From: Eleginops maclovinus
Lineage: Eukaryota; Chordata; Actinopteri; Perciformes; Eleginopidae
Length of the DNA: 64,000 bases
Direction of reading: 5' to 3'
Assembly: GCF_036324505.1 (NCBI RefSeq)
Contig: NC_086352.1
Span: 9,683,001-9,747,000 of the forward strand
Shown: piece by piece, positions 15,620-30,000 of the stretch
How the letters are laid out: each line of letters begins with the position of its first letter
How positions within the stretch are numbered: position 1 is the stretch's first letter
Position numbers and translations under genes: made by a program
Notes under the pieces: generated by a model
What the model saw: the letters and a program-made list of their open reading frames with translations, nothing else
Database searches by the model: none
What the model was told of the DNA's origin: nothing

Positions 15620-17136
15620 CGGCGATGGGACAGACCCGCTCTACTGCTGGTCATGTGTCACGCGCAGCTTTTAATGGACAGCCTTGTCAACACCCTCACC
15701 CCCACTCGCACATGGCCCTCCACCAACACAGCTGTTGAAGCTCTGTCAAACCAGCGTGTCCAGGAGCCACACACACCCTCCCAAAAGTCACTGATGGAGA
15801 CAGTAAAAACCACGGACCGTTCAGTGGCAGCATCATTGATTTTATCCCCGAATTATTGTTGAGGACATACCATGCCTTGCATACCAATGGAGGGGCTCTC
15901 ACAGGCAGGCAGACTGGAGGGTCAGATTAGCCCCGGGTTGCCACAGTTTTTGCTGGGGGAACGGAAGTTGGAGAAAGCAAACCCTGGCAGCTTTGTTTGG
16001 CGATTGGTCGTCCAGCATAGGCACACATACACATGAATTCATAAAAATGCACCCATGCCAGATTCACCTCTGTATTGGGTTTGCAGCCAGGAAGCTCATC
16101 AGTGGAATTGCAGGTTTAGCCAACTGAGGATTTTTCTGTGGAACCAAGCCTCAAATAAATGGGTTGGGAAAACCTCTGAGCTCCCACGATATACTGTAAT
16201 TGATGTGCAACTCAGCAACGGTATGCACATTAGTTCCATGCATTATATTACAAAGAAGTGTATGTATTTAAGTCCATGTGTGGGAGAGAGCCAGAGTGTG
16301 CATATATGTATATGGCGATTGTGTTTCTATAGTACATGTCAAAAAGGATTTCTGGATGTGTATAAGTGCATACTTATTTGCATGTGTAGGATGTGTACAT
16401 CTATACTTCAGAAAAAAGGTCTGAAAATCTGCTGCCACTGTAGTTAATATATATTCTTTTAACAATCCTTTGCAATTGGGTGTTTTTGGGGTTATAATAT
16501 AAGTCATTAGAAGCAAAATGAAGTAAATAAGGCACCACTTCTGCACTGTAATAATGCTGGCACAGGAAGCCTGTCACTGTAATCATACCTTTATTATTGG
16601 TTTAAAAGAAAAGAGCTCATTTTTTTAACATATCTATATATATATATATATACATAGAGGTTAGAAATGAGTTATTTTCCACCTTAGCAATGCTATTTTT
16701 TTATTATTTTAATTTACGCAAAGAGCCATACACGCACAGATTATTGCCTTGCACACCTTGAACATGGGGTTGCTCTGGTTCAAGTACCTAACTGGCGGCC
16801 AGCTGCAGAATTAACTGATGCAAAAACAGTTCAACACTCCTCTTTCATCGCCAGCTGAACATCCAGAGATTTAGAAGCAGCTAGGTGGTGGACACATGCA
16901 TTCACTTTCCATTTAATTCTCCACCTCATCAGTTAGTTTAGCTGAGAGGTTTTAGAGAGTGTATTGCCACAAGGAGTAATGCTAAAGATTAGCGAGTGTC
17001 AGGTTGAGACGGAGCCTGTGTGTGAAAATGTGAGCAACACCTCTGGCTCAGGCCCACTTAAGGTGGGATGACCTTTAAGGAGGACATGCTATTCTCTTTT
17101 AATTGACACACTGCTATTTACTTGAACTGCTTATAG
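15620..17136. other. Gene-free stretch, nothing recognised
   Basis: No gene or named repeat. A short AT-alternating run lies at about 16,630-16,652. Frames of 60-130 codons have no family resemblance. Confidence 0.5.
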
Positions 17137-17580
17137 GACATATTATACTCATTCTCTCTTTCATATTTGTATTAAGTGCTTCTACTGTGACACGTTTACA
17201 TGCTTTAATGTTCAAAAAGTGCTTTATTTTTCTCATACTGCCTGTGCTGCAGCACCTTTCTGTCTGAATGGGAGCCCAGTCTACTCTGTTTGGTTAGCTG
17301 GCTGGTATTGTTGTGATTGGTCATCTGTTTAGAATTGTCTCGCCCGTTAGGTTATCAAGTACAACATTTTGGAGCATTGGCCAATAGCGTGTTAGTGATG
17401 TCACTATGTTACGGAAGTAAACAAAGGAGTCACATTTTGTGTGTGGGAGAGAAACTCCCTCTGGAAGTAACTTTGGGATTCAAGATTTTGCAAACCATTT
17501 ACATGCATACAAACCTAAATCACAAACTACAGGAAGGGGAAACACCCAGAAAGCCTAATAGACCCTCTTTAACTGATGCA
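17137..17580 (+). repeat. Interspersed teleost repeat (ACATGCTTTAATGTTCAAAAA type)
   Basis: The hallmarks ACGTTTACATGCTTTAATGT, TTTATTTTTCTCATACTGCC, GCCCAGTCTACTCTG, GATTGGTCA, GATGTCACTATGTTACGGAA and TTTGCAAACC appear in the order I recall for a very common fish repeat that begins near 'ggccccattatgc'. Its coding status is nonautonomous; its class is not determined. Confidence 0.75.
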
Positions 17581-17959
17581 TCTTTTACATTCTTAAAGTC
17601 GGTTAATGCTTGTACTTTTTCATTTTAACGTCCCTTCATACATACTTACAGTTTTCTTTTGTTGCATTATCCAATTAGTGTTACAATAGAAGATTCCTTA
17701 AAGTAACTCCGAGTCGCTTTACTTCAGCGAACTATTTTATTACCCTTGCTGTCATTCTCTGTCAGTTAAAGCTTGGAAAGTGCCTTGCTCAGCTCTTCCA
17801 GCAGAGTGGTAGATGTAGTCTATCATTAGCCTACATAATGTCTTGACAGGTCCTCTTTGTTAAAGGAATTCCCTCAAGTTTATCAGCGAGGTCCTGTGAA
17901 GTTTCTATTGTAAATGTGGCAGTGTTTAGGAAGAGCATTGAACTGCTGCAGTGACAGCC

Positions 17960-17961
17960 TG

Positions 17962-17996
<35 letters not shown>

Positions 17997-18022
17997 GGGG
18001 GTGGGTGTGGGTGTGTGTGTGT
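17960..18022 (+). repeat. Imperfect (GT)n with GGGTGTGG interruptions
   Basis: A GT-rich tract of about 60 bp with G-rich interruptions. Confidence 0.9.
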
Positions 18023-21000
18023 CAGCAAGTGCGCATGCTGGTAGGTGTGCTATTTGTGCTTGTATGTGCATGGAAATGTCTTTTTGGGCCTGTTGGGTGA
18101 CAGTTCCGCTCTCGGCAAGTAGGTAATTAGCATGCATTATTCAAATAGCAGACAGAGGGAATGAGGGTGGGGACCTGTCCACCTGGTTGTCAGCACGGGA
18201 GCCCGTCTCGCTCAGCGCCACTTACTCCGCACATTGGGAACATGAGAGCGTGTCTCTTGTCAATGTATTACCCTCCTCCCAAGCATTTGTAGATAATACA
18301 CTTTTAAAGGGCCCCATTATGAGGCAAGATATGATCGTGGTAAGCCAAAGTCAAAGACATTTAATCTTCAGGTTTGAACAGAAATGCCTGTCATCCACAT
18401 TTATGTTTGAGTCAGATCAGGTCGGTTTTATTGACTGAAAGTGTTGTACAAAGTACTTCACACAGCAGCAAGGGCATAAGTAGAAAGTAATTCACATTAA
18501 AACAGAAACACTAGCCGTCTGACATACGGAGCTTTATTTGAGATGACACTGAGGTCCTATCTTAAGGTGGCGGTATAAAGAGCCCACGCATTCCTGAAAT
18601 CAACCTGTACTGCATACAAATAACAGGACATGAACACTTGTGTCATCCAATAACAAACTGACATTAAAGCTCTGCAATAAATTCTACTTATGTGAGGCTC
18701 ATTTTTTTGTGGTACTCAAAGAGCCTATAGTGTGTGTGGTCTGCTGGATAACCGTATTTCACAAGCAGCTCCCTTTTTGTTTTTCTTCTCTCCTGTTAAG
18801 TTATTTCTCACTGAGGCTTTGTGTTGTTGGTTTACTTAAAACTCCATGGCAGCAATATGAAGCTAGCTGAATCTGAAATGTTTTCTGTACAAGGCAGCAA
18901 AAGCAAATTGTGATATTTTAGACCAATTATCGACTTTCATGCACTTGTATGTAGCGTGTGAAAGACCTTCCTCATTCAGAAAGCAAGCCTCTGCAAAGGC
19001 ATCTGTATCTCCACAAACATATCCCTGTGATGAGCTAAATTATGTTTCTGCAGCACTGGCAGCTCGATTAGGAAAAAAAGTTTCTTTACTTTGCACCTTT
19101 TGAGTAAAAGAGTTACTATAAGATCCAAATACACCAATATAAAGTAAGACATGTTAAGCTTCTCATATCTGCACAACATTGCAGTAAGTGTAAAAACTGA
19201 GTACACACATACATGCATCCCATGTTGGCAATGTTTTCAGCATATTACACACCCAGTGCTTCTGTTTCACCACAGCCAGTCCTGCTGGATTATTATTGTC
19301 AGACTCATATTTTAGCCACAGATGAGTCATTAGCACCTTGCCTTATCTACCACCCATTTTCCAGCCCCACCACGACACCCCTCCAGGAGCGGCCTCTGTT
19401 TACTTAATTGATCAATTAGCTGCTTGAGAAGGCACCCTCTCCTCCACATGTCCCATTTAGCCAACAGTTACATGTGTCACTTTAATTGTGTCCCTATCTC
19501 CTCTCCCAAATTATTTACCTACTCACTCACCCACGCCGTACAGCTCCATTGTCCCCAGGGGACTTACGGTCTGACTTGAATCGTAATATGATCATTATTT
19601 GACATTTACAGGCAAATGATCTCCGAGCCAAGACATATAACCTGTAATCACCACAGTTTTAACCGACACGACACGCTCTCTTAGATTCAGTTGCGAACTT
19701 TCTCCTAACCAATTGTTGTTTTGTTCTACAATATTTGAGCAAATGTCACTGTGTCCTTCTGTTTCACAACGGTACTGGAATAAAGTGAGTCTTGAGCGTG
19801 GACAGGCATTGAACCAAAGCCAAAAAAACGTCCCCAAATGAGAACTGCAGAAACAAAACATTGCAGAGGAAAATGATTTTTGTGTCAGTGGCTGACTTTT
19901 TACAATGGCCTTTTTTCCCATAACTATTCAGCCATGGGTCTGCTGGCCTGAGGTCCTTTTCCAGCGGGTGGACTGGCCATGAAATCAGACTAGCATAACC
20001 CTTCTCCCACAAAGTGGATTTACACAATTTACATACAACAGTCTTTTGATTGTGCTGGACCACCAACTAATCCTTTGTTCCCAGGAGGCTTCGGCTGTCC
20101 TTTACCCTCTCTCTGTTGCAGACTCTTACTGCCCTCGAGTGGGGGACGGCCATATTACATCCTGGTATAGGAACGGTGTGCTCATTAGATGGCATTTGTT
20201 AATACTGATTCACACGCGTTAGAAAACAGTCCTTTGCATCTGTTGGCAATGAATGCACCCAATTATTAGAGGGATTTTAAAGCATTCAGATTATTTCAAA
20301 AAAAACTAATATAGTTGAATGTGTGGTCAGGAATCCACAGTCATTGCACAGTAGATTACACTCAGTTACATCTCACTGTATACAGTACATTGGGAAAAAC
20401 CATCACACCTTGTTGTGTAGTTTGTATTTAAAGTTAAGATATTGTTCTTATAATGAGCTCTGGAGTTTTTCACCTCCATGTAAATACTGTAAAATATTTC
20501 AGGCAAACCACATCATTTGTTGTTTATATCTACAGCACAGTACAAGTTGATTTCATTTGAATGATAGTGGATGTTATTTAACCTACTCTCAAACAACCAC
20601 AAGGTGGTGGTAAATCCCTGGACAAAAGAGACTGGATTTTTCTTCTGCACAAAACAGACCTGTAGCTTCTGAAACACATGTTTTTTTTTGTCTTTATTCA
20701 CCCAAAACAACAACAAATACTGTGTATGTTAATTTTTCTGTACAAACATGACATTTATTCTGGCAGTTTTACATCCTAATTTGCATTGTGTTGCAGTTTA
20801 AACTCATTTGCGTCATCCTCTCTGCTAGTTCAACATATTGGAGAGTGAACGTTCCCTTTGTCCCTGAATTAAAAATAAACAGATTAAATAATGTTTATTT
20901 CTGGACTCTTTACAAAAGCCTTTTATCAACCAGATTGTTTTAATTTCAAAAAGCTAATTTGTTTTGTTTGATTATTTTCTCAGCTGGAAATAAAGACAAA

Positions 21001-24000
21001 CTCTTCTCCAGTTCTCACAGTGTGCTTTTGTGAAATGAACAATTGACAAACAGTTTTATCTTTAGAAAAATGGCCAGTAGCGACTAAAAAGAACTAGAGT
21101 CAGAAAACAATAAGATTGGTTTGTTCCTTATTAGCCAAACACTGTAGAGGAGTTTTTGTCCTGTTATTGAAAGTGTGGGGAAGAGGGGGGGGAGTGTTAA
21201 ACCAGAACATATAGCATCACATATTGGCTGACTGAAATAGCATACAAACACATATGATCAAGTGATATATTGAGAGCTGGCGGTTAGTGGTGTGACTCTG
21301 TGATCTGTATGTGAAATATTGTGGTTCACAGGCAATGAATAGTGAATTCACTTCTTTTTAAAAAAAATTATTAAATCAACCGCATAATAATCAGTTTTTA
21401 TCCTCGGATTGTGGTTGAGTAAAGAGTAAAAAAGAAACTATTGCTTGACGTTTTCCTCATCTAAACCTGCATACTTACTGTATGTATTGAATCTAAATTC
21501 AAACATCGTATTGACATCATCATGATATGAAACGTTTTAGTCCATTATATACACCTTTTGTGGTCCATACCTTTAAGTATAGTATGGCCTAGCCTACTAT
21601 AATGTCATTTATTATGGATCCTGGTTAATGAAATATCCTAATACTGAAAAACACCTCATATGAATAAAGACATTATTGTAGTATAGTGTTATTCGAATAA
21701 CACAAATCACAAATTGTAATCCTAAATAAATGTCAGTACATATATTAATGTTGATAATACTTAAAAAGTATTGTTACAGCATGCATTTCGGATGATATGC
21801 TGAAAAAAAGAAGTTCAATCTAAATCTAGCTATTTATTTGAGCATAACATATCATTGAAATAGAGATTTAAATAGCATATTGCAGTATGTGAAGTCAAGT
21901 TCATGAAATAGTGTGGTGTTCATAGCTGCTCAGTGCAATATTTAGGACAGTCAAATTATTGAAATTAAAAGTACTGTGTGTGCATGCTGTATGGTCCTAG
22001 CCATAGTTCATAGCATTTCCTCTAGTAGGTAGATGCAGAGTTACAATAATGACTAAGACAAGACCACACAACTTGACCTGTTCAGCATGGAGTCGAAGCA
22101 GCACTGCAGGAATGTGTGTGTGTTTACACTCATGCATGTGTGCGTCAGTACTCTTGTGGCCCCCTGGCATGATAATGGTGGTAACCTCTGTCAGATGCAG
22201 GCCCCCCATCACAAGCATGAAGTCATCAGGGTTCAAGCTACATCTGCCCATTAACACGGAGGCCATAAGGACGCAGGCGATCCACAGCAGCAGAGCGAGC
22301 CTGACATGGAGCAGGACTCTCCCACAGCGAGCTCACCCGCCTGCACTTTCCAAGGACATTACGGCTCCATTCCCCCCGCTCTCCGGTGGCAGGCTATCAT
22401 TAGTGCGCTTGCGAGAGCCCAGAGAGGTGATAGCAGGGGAATTGTGGGCTTTCATATCCACAAGCCGGTCGAGGATGCCAGGCAGAGTGTGGTAAATTAG
22501 CTCAGAGGTGATGGAAAATAGTGGGTTAGTTTAATGACAAGTTTGTGTGGCCATGTAAAAGCACTCATCAGAGAGTGGGCGATCGAGAGAATGGGTGAGA
22601 AGCACAGAAATAAAGAGAGAGAAGGGATGGTGTAAGAGTGTTTTTGAGTGTGTATCTGTCTCCCCTTTTCTTATTAGTGCTCTGTTTACTTTTCTACCAA
22701 TGTGCTAGATTTCAAGCCGATTTCCAGCTGCTTGAGTGTTCATTTTAACAGAAAATAAATCAATGATGTGTCAAGGATAAAAGCTGAACCTTAGATCATT
22801 TAATAGAAGGAATTCAAAGCACAAGCCAGAAAAAAGAATCAAAACAGTGTTAATACTATAATAAATAATGCAATATTCTACTCGTTATTTCGTACATTCA
22901 CTTAATCTAAATCTAAAGCATTGCATCCATAATAAACAACTGTGACTGTTATGTAGTATTAAAATTCACATATTTTTAAAGGGAACTGTTTTTGTATTTT
23001 GCTCTTAAATGATATCTAGTTTATTTTGAAATATATCAGGATATTTTTGATTAAATAGCAAGGCAAGCAAAACTCTGTATTGCATTTATTTTTACATAAA
23101 ATGATTTGAATGGGTTATAAAGTCCTGTTTATCCTCTGACAGTATTCCACATAAAGCAGTTCAGTTCAGGTTTCAATGCTAATCTGTCGGCTAATCTTTA
23201 CTAATCTATATCAAGATAAGTAAAAACCTCAAGGATAAAAGTGTACATCAATAAAGTCAGTATTAATAAATGTAAGTTGCCTGTTTCGATGCGTTGTTTA
23301 TTCATGCGTCTAATTCACTTTGAATTGTATCCTTAAAAAAAAAAATCAATCCTCCATCTCTGTCTCCCTTGGCAACAGGTTATAATCCATAGTTACGAGG
23401 AGCGGTTGCTAGGTGCGTTGCCGAGATACAGACCCTTCTCTCCGCTGGCGCTACGTAGGAGGCCATCGGGTCCTTGATGATGGCAGAGAGATGAGGGACG
23501 GGTGAAAGGATGACAAGAGACGGGACAATGAGGATAGAAAATAGAAGCACACACACCTGACGGAGGCTGAGTGAGCACAGGCACAAAGATAGCGCAGAAA
23601 AAAGGCTGAAAATGAGAGCGGGGAATGAAAAGTAAACGCAAAAAGGATAATGTAACAGTCTAAGTGGGCAATCTGAACACCTCCATTTGCCACGGCTGCA
23701 TTTTAGCGTGTCCGTTTTCTGCCTGTGTTTGTGTACATGTGTGTTTTTTGTGCATCCGACAGAGGAAAAGACAGAAAGATGGGAATCTCCTTTGACTCTT
23801 TGAAAAGCCTGCTATTATATAAATAAAAGGGCCCTAATGGCTTCAATCAGTGGATCGTTTTTGGGTAGGCTTTTTTTTTACCTTGGGAGTGAGACAAATA
23901 GGAGAAATAAAACACCATAAGAAACTTTGAGAAAGGGCATGTTAGGTGTCTTGCGGTGCGCACGAATAATGGTTAAAATGTCCGCCATTTGAACTGGATA

Positions 24001-27000
24001 CAAATAACCAAAATGTAGCTTACTTATTTTGAAACCGATTCATAAAAGAAGGTAGTTTTTGGACAACTTCGACCTCTTTTCACATGTTCCCCCAGATGTT
24101 GCTCACACTAACAGCTCTCTTTTTATTAGCGCTCATGGCCATATAACCACCTGAGTTACGCAAGCTGTCAATTTATTTTTCCTAATCCTGATCCGTTTAG
24201 TATGGTGATGATAGAAACCCATGGGAGTGCTTACTCCTCACGAGCTTTCTTGTTGGTAGATAGAAAGAGTGTTCTTTGGTGCTGAAGCTGCAGGAGCCAT
24301 CTGCCGCTCCCAGCTACGATTATCCCCGGCTTTTCCCCCAGGGGGCAGTAGCAGCGTGCACACCGACACCGCTTAACTCTGCCCCAAGATCAAAGCCACC
24401 ATCGCCCGCTCTCTCGTCTGTCTACCTCTAGGACAAGTTTTCAGCAGTTTATAAAAAAAAAAAGATATTAACATGATGTCATAGAATGAGATGTCGACCT
24501 CAGGAAGCAAAGTTGTGAGCTTGCTTTGAGTCGGCAGTGAAGCTCTGCCGTGTCCATCGCTTTTGACAATGTTATTAAGAAGATAATTCTCGCAAGCAAA
24601 TAAACAGTGTGTAACACCCCTGTGAATTTTCCTTTCTGGTTGGGTTATTGTTTGTGTATTTCACTGATATTGTGTCATCTGGTGAGGGAGCAAATATCAG
24701 GGTTAGTTAGAGGTTAGGCTTCTGATCTCCTTTGAGAGTGCAACCGAGAGTAACTCTATATTCATTTGAAATGACACCTACAGTACATCAGTTATAGCTG
24801 AAAGTGTAGTATCACATTCGTCAACAATGAATAACTTATTTACGGTCTCTGTTTTTGTACCTAATTCTCTCTGGACTTTAGTAATTTAACAATCATATGG
24901 CTTGTAAGAAGTACCTAAATTGTGAGAGAATTTCTTTTTTTTTTGTATTAATGAAAGTTAATGAATTTGAAATCTCAATTGTTGGCTGCCTAAGTGTGAT
25001 TGCTTTGATGTCTTAATGTACCCAAACAAAGGGAAAGAAATAGCAAAATTAATTAAAAGCTTTTTCGTTTGTGATTTGCACTTCCTCACTGAAAAAAAAA
25101 TCCAATTAAGACATGAAAATATGCAATACAAGGGTGGCAAAGGACTGTTTTTACCAATTTTCTGTAAACTGCTTATTCTTGTAATGTGTTTAATATGCAT
25201 TGTGAGAGCTAATGCAAATAGCGTTGGATTAAAGATGGACCGCAGGCTCAGTCTCTGTCCTTCAGCTCTGCAGCCTCTTTATACTGTAGACCTTGCTTTC
25301 AGGAGAGACCCCTGTTGGTTGATTGGAATGACTCCGCTAATTGGATTCAATTCCTAATTGAAACGTAATAAAAATGCATCAGTAGACGTGGTGCCAACAA
25401 TTACCTCATGCAAATCTCCTGATGAATTGACGTGAGGGGCGTAATTGCAGCTGTAAAAAAAAAACTGCATTGATTTCTCCTGGAATAACATCAATTCAAA
25501 TCAGTTCACACTCACGCTTCAACCTGCATGTGGAAAGCATTTGTCACCACTCAGTGTCCCCGTTTGGAGGTATACTGGAAGGAAAAAAAAAAAAAATGGA
25601 AACATCTGCACCCTGTCACATGGGCACGTCAAAAATGATTGTGCTTGTACGAGACTTCTACATCCATGCATATGCAATAAAGCATTCTCAACAGTTGGAG
25701 GAGGGAAACAAAAGGAGAAATGTCTTTGTTCTTTGCCTCTGGTTTCAGTCAGATGGTGCACGGGTTATGAATTTCTTTGGTTTATAGTGCAAACATATTC
25801 TGCTGGGGACATACCACAGATACACACAGTTGAAATGAAATCAGACACACACACACACACACAAAGGAACTATGAAAGCTTTGATTCTTCCCCCTCCGCC
25901 AAATGTTCTGAACATTACCCGTCTGTCTGTTGATTGGGGGTGGCAGCCCAGAGAGAAAGGGTTAAAGCATCTTCTGAGTTATTGCCTGCCGCTGTAGTCA
26001 TAGCAACAGGTTAATAAGTAGCTTCTCTGATCTTCCTCTGTTGCTGCACAGGTTGCTAAGATACAAATGGCATTGAGGACCCGGTGGACTGAACTGCAAA
26101 CATATTTTGATAAGAATGAACTTTAAGCATTTAAAAGTAATGTGGAAGGCTCTGTGTGCACCGAGGAATGTAAAGAGAGAAACTCCAGCATTACACCTAC
26201 AACCGCAGCGATTGCATCTACCACATTTGACCTATCCGGGCCGAGGAAAAAGTAACCCAGCAAAACAAAACTGAACAAATCCAGCTACCTCATACCTCGG
26301 AGGCCAGTGGTTGGCCCGTGTGTAAAGGTAAACGGGCCAATCAGCTTCGGACCAGAGTGGCTGTTCCTAGACGCGTGTGCGAAACCAAGGGCAAATTAAA
26401 GCATTGCCTCCGAGTTGCATCATTCTCCCCTCACAGCTCTATTAGTAGGCTAGCCACAATGCCTCTTTACGAGAGACACTCAGAGCAGAATTAGGCACAC
26501 TTCCCTGCAGTGATATGTCTTTTTATGAACCACACTGGCATCATGTGTGCCAGTTCCTCCAGGAGACAACCGCAGTTGAATTATGGGCAGAAACACATGT
26601 CTGGATATCTGTTTTGGCGTAATAGCAAAGCAGCATGTTGAACTTGTAATGTGCTCCTGGCTCGATGAATTTCTTAAAGAAAACATGATGAAGCGAGTCA
26701 GGATTGACGACGTGAATACCGATTCTAAAAGTAGATGGCGTCCTCACTTTCTGTGTTTTTATCATCTTAACTTTGTTGTCGTCCTCTGCTCGTCTCCTTC
26801 CCCATCGAGTAATAGAAGCTGCAAAGTGCATTGATTCTAAAAGACGGACCATCCACACTGACACAACAAACGAACAAACAAACGGACAGCTTGACTGGAG
26901 GAAGCTGTGAGGCCGCAGTAGGGAGCACTGGAGTCGTTTTTGATGATAATGCTTGATCCCTCTGTTCTCCCTGTCACTGGGCATTGTGCTTTCACTTCAG

Positions 27001-30000
27001 CTCGGCTCAGCTGTCAGCACACAAACAACCCTCACTCAATTGCCCGTGCACCCGTATGAGCTCACACACAATATCCCTGGCGGCAGGACTGTGTGCACTC
27101 TTGTACACCGTAATTACAAACTGTGATGGAACATATGATATAATAGTCCAATAAAACATGGGTGTGTGTGTGTGTTTATCCTGTTTCAGAAATGAGTAAC
27201 TATCCATGTGTGGTAATTTGGATGCTTATGAGGAGCAATAATTGTGTATTTGTGTGATTAAGACAGTAATCAGAAAGTAATGACACTTCAGGGTGATTTA
27301 TGAGAATGGACGGGATTTCACAGCTGAAAGGTGGCAGGTTAAACAACATTGACCCACCAAATACCAAGAGAGATTTGAACAAAGGCCAGAGCTCATTCAT
27401 CAGCTAAAGCTGGGGGGGGAAAGACTGCGATGTGTGTGTGACAGAGCGTTGGACAGCATAAGGTCATATATAAGTATAAGAAAGTGTACTTCTGATGGGT
27501 GAAAACAAACAAATAGAACTTTTGCATGAAGGAAGAAAATGCTGTTGCATTGATTTATTTAAATGATGCCCTTGATTTGATTTTGACGACTCAAGGAAAC
27601 TCATAAAACTCAATCGCTGCACTAGGAAAAATAAAATCACCACTTTTGCGGTTGAAAGGCTTTAACCACAACAGTATTATTCTGCGTACATCTACAGTTG
27701 AAAGCAGCTCTCTTCCCAATACCGATTAGAGGCTCCCAGCGGGCTCCAGGCTGGTTTGGGTTCATTCAATCTCAGCCTTGATTACTCGATTGGACTCATT
27801 GATTGAAGTGGGACTTTAATGACCTATTATCTCAAGTGTTAATCAGGTGTCGACAGACCGCTCTCTGTGGGACTGGGCAGGGCTCAGGGCCAGGATGGAC
27901 AGAACTTGCTGGACTCCTGCCGCTCAGACGAGTCAAGAGGTTGAGCTTCTCGCAGTGCAGACGCTCGACTCGACAAGTATCCCTCTGGAGCTCAGTCTGT
28001 GCGCCGCGGTGACATCATCTGGAGTTGGCCCAGGTCGGCTATGACTCAGATGCCTTGTTCTAACGCGCTCAGTCTCACTCACTTAATCTTCTCTTCTTAC
28101 AGTTTTAACACCCTGTGAATTACCAAAGATAAAGAAGGAAAGGAAGCGATATAAAAATAGGGGCATGTGCGTGCTCTCGAGGTGTTCTCATTTTATTTTC
28201 TAATTATGGAACATATGTAGTTGGAAACGTTAGGTAAATGAATAGGAACTGTGTCAACCTTGTGGATTATTAGTCATTGGAAAGGCCAGTAATAGGAATA
28301 GGGACCACACATTTTGAGTTTCTGATTGCAGTTTGCAAATAAACCACTTTCCAAATGTGCATTATGTACTTTTCTATCAGTCCTATCATTGATTTCATAC
28401 AATTCTGTAACCTGGCTTCATAACAATATTGAATTTCTTTTTAATGATGTGGCATTTAGAGGCATGTTTCAAAGGAACCTCTCTGTGCTTTGTTTGTTTT
28501 GTCATGTGAGAGATTGACATACAGTATATTAGATGGTACATCTGCACATGGAATCGGTGCTGCGTGTGGTTTCCTTGTCAGGTTCTTGAAAAATAAATTG
28601 AGTTGCAATTGTTGTTGCAATGTTATAGCAAAAAAGAAATCCTGTTAATTGGAAACCCTTGACAGTAATATGCAACTTTAATTTCACACAGAATTAAACG
28701 GGTCTTGTAAGACATTGTTTTTTTCTATAATAGTCTTGCTGTTGATCGTAGCAACGGCACCTCCTGTGGAAAACAGAGCTAAGCCTTTGAGTTACACCTG
28801 TCTGCATCACCTCCTGTATCTCCCACCTAAATCTCTTTTCTCCCTCTCCCCCGCCGCATCCCTCTCTTTAATTATCTCCCTTTTCAATCCCAGCATCTTC
28901 AAGTCTCATCAATGCTTCTTAATTTCCATCAATACCACTGCAGCCTAAGCTCTCCCACACCTGTCCAGTCACCATGGCAACCTCACCTCTGACAGCAAAG
29001 AGCTCTGTAAGACACGGCATGCTGTATTCCCCTTGATTAGATATTGATTAAGCTTTTGTAATACATAATAGGATCAAAGGGATTGTGTAGCTTTGCTTAC
29101 CCTGGTCGTCTTCACACTTTTCATTTAGTTATAATCTTTTGTTATTTTGGAATCTGCATGTTAAGAGGGATGGGATTGAAATTTGCCACCCTTTTGTCGA
29201 GCCATTCCAAGCCTCCTTCAGGGACCCGTTCTTTATTAGTAGTTGAAAAAACAGAATTGGAGAAGAGGTGACATAAATACTCTTCTATGCAAATCTGCAA
29301 TTTGAAGACGGTGTTGAGAGCACCTTCATTTCTAAGTGCCGCAGCTTATTCTTAGTGTTTGCAACATGTTTCCCATTAAGGAACATGCTAATAGGCCCGT
29401 TGGAGTGTGCACAGCCTCCCGAATGCTTGAGTGTCCATAATGGATGCCCTGATAGATTAATGGACTATGAAAGTAAAATGCTAAACGCATGGCAAGTGAC
29501 AGGTGATAAGTCAATATGGTAAATATTTGTGTAGGACATAGTTATGGAGTTGAAAGATCATTATTCACGACTTAAAATGCAATTCCTTGGTATAATAAAG
29601 CACATGGCATGATTTTAATTGTGTGAAAGTAATGGTATACTGCCCATATCCTTCAATATTATATATGATATCACAATAGTGTCAGCTGCAGAAGAGTTAG
29701 GTAGACATGGTGATATTGGCTTTCATTATAAATGAGTGTTTCTGAAACTAAATGATCCAGATAATAATGTATTGATAAGTATGCATGCATAATGGTGGTG
29801 ATTTAAGGTAGAGTTTAACCTGTAACACATACATTACACATGTATTTAGTTGACTCTAATTGATAGTACTTCAGTTATTTGTGCAAAGCATGCTTAAGAA
29901 AAATCCCTATCATTGCTTATTTTTTAATGTAGTCAAAGTACATTTCCTAATCTGAATGAAGTAATTCTAAAAACACAAAAAGTTTGAGGACGCTAGAAGG

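Noticed and set aside
22049..22495. 148-codon plus-strand frame
   Set aside because: No recognisable motif, no promoter or splice context; more likely a chance frame in GC-richer noncoding DNA.
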